Of a stretch of DNA of 12,948 nt, positions 9,469 through 12,948 are shown piece after piece. Source of the DNA: Cyclostephanos tholiformis (lineage: Eukaryota > Bacillariophyta > Thalassiosirophyceae > Thalassiosirales > Thalassiosiraceae); assembly GCA_036939975.1 (NCBI GenBank), contig JALLPB010000792.1, positions 1-12,948 of the forward strand, given 5' to 3'. The notes under the pieces are model-generated. The model searched no databases and was not told the origin of the DNA. It saw nothing but the letters and a program-made list of their open reading frames with translations. Both the position numbers and the translations under genes were made by a program. Within the stretch, counting starts at the first letter, position 1; the number at the start of each line of letters is the position of its first letter.

Positions 9469-9510
9469 ATAGTAGGATACATTACTTAGTAAGATCCACC
9501 ACCTATCCCA
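9464..9510. repeat. Dispersed repeat, copy 2
   Basis: TCTAGATAGTAGGATACATT followed by ACTTAGTAAGATCCACC matches copy 1 at 7838 in the same orientation. It starts at the TAG that closes the plus-strand coding relic, about 1.63 kb downstream of copy 1. Confidence 0.5.
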
Positions 9511-10051
9511 ATGAACATTTGGGGCTTTTTCAGTGGGAAAAATATCCATTTTTTTTGCCCCAGCACAACTGGAGCAAAAATCCCCACGTGTTAAAATAGT
9601 TCCATAGCTAGTGTTTATTAGACCACATTGGCGGTGCAGCAAGATCAATGTCACTCTTAGTAGGGAAATGGGTATTCATTTGGCCCTTTTTTAAGGGTAG
9701 CCTCAGGAACCCTTACAAACCCCAGATCCAAAAGGGCTAATATTAACATGTCTTCTGGTAATGATGGTTCATTCTAGACCACCTCGCTGCCCGTATATGA
9801 TATACCTCACTACGACTACATCATAATTCTGGTATAGCATTGAGTCAAGCTATGAACGTGAATTTCACCTCTCCAAACAATTGTGTATGTCCCCTGAGGC
9901 CTATGGGCACCTTCAGGTGGCAGCCAACCATGTTCAGTTGCACCCAAGCAGTTGTTTCTCCAAAAAGAAAACATTTCTGGTGATCATGGTGGTAGATTTT
10001 CAGCATGTAATAGAAGCACCTTTGAACTTGACTCAAAGAAATTAGAATTAG
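9511..10051. other. Low-information spacer with weak coding-like fragments
   Basis: No intact gene is supported. On the minus strand two short frames look mildly protein-like: one ending at 9460 (DFCSSCAGAKKMDIFPTEK) and one ending at 9845 (WVQLNMVGCHLKVPIGLRG). They lack context or recognisable domains and may be more debris of the same kind as the neighbouring relics. Confidence 0.3.
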
Positions 10052-10165
10052 AATCATCATCAGCATCATTTTCATTATCATTGTCATCAGTCATCAGGAT
10101 CATTGTTGCCATCATCAGTCATATTTGTGATTGTTGTCATTTTTCTTGTAATCATCATTGTCATT
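10052..10165. repeat. Imperfect TCA/ATC trinucleotide tract
   Basis: Many ATCATC, TCATCA and TCATT words in a row, interrupted by TTG and GG changes. It is a degenerate microsatellite. Reading frames through it translate into low-complexity Met/Ile/Leu or Ser/His runs, so I treat those frames as artefacts. Confidence 0.7.
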
Positions 10166-10212
10166 GTAAGAATTAAATAATGATGTGTTAACATGGTTGC
10201 TGCAGTAGAATA

Positions 10213-10801
10213 CCACTCACTTCTTCTCCACATCAATATAGTATATATAGAAAGTGTTTGAGCACATTCATATGCTGTGGATAGGCATATGGGTACACCC
10301 TTGCACTGTTACACTGCTGGCCAAGTTGACCCTTCAATTCCACTCATTCTTCTCCACATCCATATTGTATACATAGAAAGTGCTTGAGCACTTTTATATG
10401 ATGTGGATAGGCCATTACACTGATATGCCTTTGAAGGTGGGGGTGGATTTTTTGGAAATTGGGGGTATGGCTGAGTCTGAGTGATGCTGGGAGGTCATGT
10501 TTGAGGCTGCAAAGCCCCTTAGACTGCATCCCACCATATTATATACATACAATGTGTTTTAGAACCTTGATATGCTGTGGATGGGCATGTGGGTACACCC
10601 TTACACTGATACGCCTCTGAAGGTGGGGGTGGATTTTTTGGAACTTGGGGGTATGGCTGAGTCCTAGTGATGTTGTAAAGTCATGTTTGAGGTTTCAAAG
10701 CCCCATAGACTGCATCCCACATCCATGTGATATATACAATGTGTTTTAGCACCTTGATATGCTGTGGATGGACATGTGGGTGCACCCTTACACTGATATG
10801 C
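10213..10801. repeat. Satellite-like tandem array, about 186-191 bases per unit
   Basis: Four diverged units start near 10213, 10339, 10530 and 10716. Shared words include GATATGCTGTGGATGG, CACCCTTACACTGATA, GAAGGTGGGGGTGGATTTTT, GGGGGTATGGCTGAGT and AAAGCCCC followed by AGACTGCAT. Unit 1 is shortened (126 bases) and its second half does not match; units 2 and 3 are full (191 and 186 bases); unit 4 breaks off after about 86 bases at the N. No protein-like frame persists across units, so the array is most likely noncoding. Confidence 0.8.
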
Positions 10802-10802
10802 N
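10802..10802. other. Ambiguous base (N) at the end of the tandem array
   Basis: The only N in the window. It falls exactly where unit 4 of the tandem array stops matching the others, so the assembly may be collapsed or misjoined here and the true array may be longer. Confidence 0.8.
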
Positions 10803-11023
10803 GAAAATGGGGGCGAAATTGAAGGTATTAAAGTTCATTCTGGTGATAGTCAACCCCATTCTCTTTTTTGGTAAATATTTTTTTATTAAAAAAGCTTCTT
10901 GCACAAATTACCTATTCCACCCGCCGCCCCATTATTTTTTCACGCCAGCCTGAATCTAAAAAGTGTGGATGATGCATAAGACATTTTTTTTCTCGACACT
11001 AGTAATACATCAACCCTGGCGCG
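10803..11023. other. Upstream region of the 429-residue protein gene
   Basis: AT-rich with T and A runs (about 10874-10891 and 10983-10991). No initiator or TATA element stands out. It is presumably promoter and leader for the gene starting at 11024. Confidence 0.35.
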
Positions 11024-12313
11024 ATGCAAGAAGAGAACGAATCCAGGCGTGAAGGGCTGACTCGGGTACATGCCGTCCGCAAGCCCAACGTCCACGAGAG
11101 CGACTATAGGGTCGACGACGAGATAATGTCAGTGCTTCAGGTGACGGTCGTGGTCGGAAAAGACCATGGTGGCGTCCTGCGCTTGCGCTTTGGCGAGAAC
11201 GTGGCCAGTTTGGATTCCGACGGGACCGTCTCGTTTCCCGTCCACCGAACCCCGATCATCGACACTCCCGCCGACCACGTCGTCGACGACAGGCCGTCGC
11301 TCCGTGACGTCGATGCCGCCCCCGCGGCAATCATGATCCAAAAGATGTGGCGAAGGAAGGCCAGGACCCTTCCTCCTCCTCGGACATCAGAGGATTGTAA
11401 TATCCTCATCGTGGAAATGACCGACCAGAGCAAGACCACCGGGAGGGGATACATCAGATATGAAGATCTTCTGAAAGAGGGGGGGGAGATGCGAACGACG
11501 GTTGAGTTAATGAGCGTAGGACTTCGGTCGAGCTTTCGAAACAAGGTCAACTTGAATATCGAATGCAGATTGGAGGAGTTTTTGCCCTCTGAGGGCGCCT
11601 TCTCGCTCCCTACGTTACGTTTACACAACAACCTAAATAAAAAGGGAGGCATGATGCGGACAATAATGGATGGGGGCACATTTGAGCCCTTCCCAACCTG
11701 GCAGGTGAGGCTCTGGGAGGTGAGGAGGACCTTTAACGGCGCGTATTCTCATTGGAACGAGAAGTACCCCTCCGCACAACAGATTTTTGGGTCGGGGTTA
11801 CAAGCTGCAGCAATCCGCGAGGGTATACGGTTGCAGCATTCCATGCTGTATTCCAAGAATAAGTCAATATTCGGCACTTCCAAGACTCACCTTATACGCG
11901 GGATATCATCGTTCATCACGGCCCTTCCCACTTCGAACGAGAATTCCACGCCTGGCATGTCGTTGCGATTCACCTACGTGATACTGAAGAACTCAAACAT
12001 GCATTTCTCCATAACGGGGAAGAAGATAGCGCAGGACTTCCTGTCGAAGCACGCCCTTCACAATAATGCGGGACAGGAGGTGGCGTTCGCGGGCGAATTC
12101 TTCATTGACAGGTTCAGCGAGCGCGCCTTGGCCACTGGCATCCCGGCCTTGATCATTGACAACAATTCAGGAACATTTGCCCCGGCGAAGGAGAAGTTGC
12201 ATCTCTTGCAAGCATTGCTTGAGTTCAATTTTGGTGACGAATGTCCCATCATTGCCCTTGATCGCTGCGACCCAGCAATGACTGAATACTTCGATGTTAA
12301 TAAAGTGGAGTAG
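11024..12313 (+). CDS. Conserved protein of unnamed family with IQ-like motif and possible C2-like segment
   Basis: A single 429-residue open frame from ATG 11024 to TAG 12311-12313, with no membrane segment or signal peptide, so probably cytosolic. Residues 100-112 (PAAIMIQKMWRRK) form an IQ-like helix that could bind calmodulin, though the Gly of the classical motif is Arg. Residues 124-163 (ILIVEMTDQ, then GRGYIRYEDLL) have the alternating pattern of a C2-type beta sandwich; this is a weak suggestion. The C-terminal half carries blocks I associate with a widespread unnamed eukaryotic family of algae and fungi: RFTYVI (315-320), SKHALHNN (341-348), VAFAGEFFI (353-361), LIIDNNSGTFAP (376-387) and NFG with ALDRCDP in the last 30 residues. 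Its biochemical role is unknown. The gene is intronless and GC-richer than the sequence around it. Confidence 0.8.
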   Translation: MQEENESRREGLTRVHAVRKPNVHESDYRVDDEIMSVLQVTVVVGKDHGGVLRLRFGENVASLDSDGTVSFPVHRTPIIDTPADHVVDDRPSLRDVDAAPAAIMIQKMWRRKARTLPPPRTSEDCNILIVEMTDQSKTTGRGYIRYEDLLKEGGEMRTTVELMSVGLRSSFRNKVNLNIECRLEEFLPSEGAFSLPTLRLHNNLNKKGGMMRTIMDGGTFEPFPTWQVRLWEVRRTFNGAYSHWNEKYPSAQQIFGSGLQAAAIREGIRLQHSMLYSKNKSIFGTSKTHLIRGISSFITALPTSNENSTPGMSLRFTYVILKNSNMHFSITGKKIAQDFLSKHALHNNAGQEVAFAGEFFIDRFSERALATGIPALIIDNNSGTFAPAKEKLHLLQALLEFNFGDECPIIALDRCDPAMTEYFDVNKVE

Positions 12314-12836
12314 AGTAGGATAATACTCATAAACCTCTTCATTTACGGGAAACAGTCTATGATACCCAAAACTTACCTTGCTGGGGCGCCCCAAGTATCT
12401 TACAGCAGTAACTAATTCGAAATGATCAAATGGACGAAATTTCAATTGCAATTCAACTTGTGCAACCCTTCTTTGAACCATCGTTGTCTATCTACACCTA
12501 CATAATCGCACGTCTAAGACTAAAAATTACTGTTGTTTTTTAAGCCCAAGTGTTGCTTTTGCCCCAACATACCATAGAGGTGTAAGATTGGATGGGTACC
12601 TCTGCTCTGGCACTCGTGCTGATCGTAAAATACACAAAACACCTGCCTATCGTACATCCCACCATGCACAAAAAAATTTATCGTGACAAAAAATAAAAAT
12701 AAACGACAGTTTTAAGTAAGTGGCTTACCTCAATTCAACAAAGGAACTGTAATGGTTGAGCGTAAGATTGGGGAGCAACCTGGTCCACTTTTTTCAAGCA
12801 ACGCGAAAACCGAAGACCTCCTAACGACCTTTCGTC
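12314..12836. other. Intergenic region before the TM9SF gene
   Basis: Mostly AT-rich. Immediately after the upstream stop codon lies AGTAGGATAATACTC, which has a small inverted repeat (GAGTA with TACTC) and resembles the core of the dispersed repeats near 7838 and 9464. The rest holds the candidate minus-strand exon listed separately and the TM9SF promoter and leader. A GTAAG donor-like site on the minus strand occurs near 12725-12730. Confidence 0.4.
12377..12481 (-). CDS. Possible first coding exon of a minus-strand gene
   Basis: An ATG at 12481 in favourable context (ACAACG before it, G after it, an in-frame TAG at 12490-12488) opens 35 codons, including VAQVELQLKFRPFDHFELV and RYLGRPSK. 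The stretch ends in CAAG|GTAAGT, a strong donor at 12376. No suitable downstream exon is visible: continuing leftward runs antisense into the 3-prime end of the preceding gene. It may be a real exon of an overlapping gene, a fragment or chance. Confidence 0.25.
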
Positions 12837-12948
12837 ATGATCAAACAACTTCTCCCGCTTGTCGTGGCAGCCACAGTTGTATGCGCCGACGAGTACAACC
12901 ATCGCTACAAAGAGGGGGATAGGGTTGACCTGTGGGTGAACAAGGTGA
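12837..12948 (+). CDS. TM9SF (nonaspanin, EMP70 family) protein, first exon, partial
   Basis: The ATG at 12837 starts a signal peptide (MIKQLLPLVVAATVVCA, likely cut before DEY) followed by HRYKEGDRVDLWVNK. This is the start of the TM9SF luminal domain, where family members read H-x-Y-x-x-G-[DE]-x-V-x-LWVNKVGPYxNPQETY. The family comprises nine-helix proteins of the Golgi and endosomal membranes, involved in sorting of membrane proteins and in adhesion. The exon very probably ends at 12944: the family needs Val-Gly next, but the sequence gives GTGA, a GT donor, and the base after GTG is not G. The rest of the gene lies beyond the window. Confidence 0.85.
   Translation, partial: MIKQLLPLVVAATVVCADEYNHRYKEGDRVDLWVNKV

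Noticed and set aside
7838..9510. LTR retrotransposon
   Set aside because: The flanking repeats are under 50 bases and diverged, and no reverse transcriptase, integrase, primer-binding site or polypurine tract could be read between them.
9845..10176. Frames through the TCA-rich tract on both strands
   Set aside because: They translate microsatellite sequence into low-complexity runs; only the part below about 9960 is even mildly protein-like.
10213..10801. CRISPR-like array
   Set aside because: Units are long, directly adjacent and diverged, with no short repeat-spacer alternation, and the window is eukaryotic.
11137..11679. 180-codon open frame on the minus strand
   Set aside because: It is antisense to the well-supported gene at 11024-12313, translates to Ser/Arg/Pro-rich sequence without motifs, and is explained by GC-rich codon bias of the real gene.

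Overview
This is a nuclear segment from a eukaryote. The evidence is short GT-AG introns (mostly about 60-110 bases, one possibly 200), single-gene transcription units and protein families of eukaryotic type. Compact genes, small introns, a TM9 superfamily gene, a long MLO-like membrane protein and an unnamed family I associate with algae and fungi together suggest a unicellular alga, most likely a stramenopile such as a diatom. That is an inference from gene content; nothing here fixes the species.

Layout: (1) 273-5784, plus strand: an intron-rich gene of about eleven exons for a very large MLO-like protein. A seven-helix MLO core is followed by a coiled coil, a disordered linker with five copies of a Lys-Ser-x-Ser-Asp-Gly-Val motif, a further membrane region and a PH-like C-terminal domain. 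(2) 6015-7526, minus strand, convergent: an intronless, visibly more GC-rich major facilitator superfamily transporter of bacterial character. (3) About 7840-10800: a low-density region of decayed coding sequence on both strands, a short dispersed repeat seen twice, an imperfect trinucleotide tract and a satellite-like tandem array of about 186-191 bases per unit ending at the single N of the window (10802). (4) 11024-12313, plus strand: an intronless gene for a 429-residue cytosolic protein of an unnamed family, with an IQ-like motif and a possible C2-like segment. (5) 12314-12836: intergenic, with a possible but unproven minus-strand exon. (6) 12837-12948: the first coding exon of a TM9SF/nonaspanin gene, cut by the window edge.

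The genes do not form a pathway. The MLO-like protein (plasma membrane or endomembrane, calcium or calmodulin signalling by family analogy), the MFS transporter and the TM9SF protein are membrane proteins with separate jobs. The most unusual items are the MLO fusion architecture with its exon-duplicated repeat linker, the bacterial-looking MFS gene, and the relic region between 7.8 and 10.8 kb. No CRISPR array, tRNA, rRNA or intact transposase was seen.
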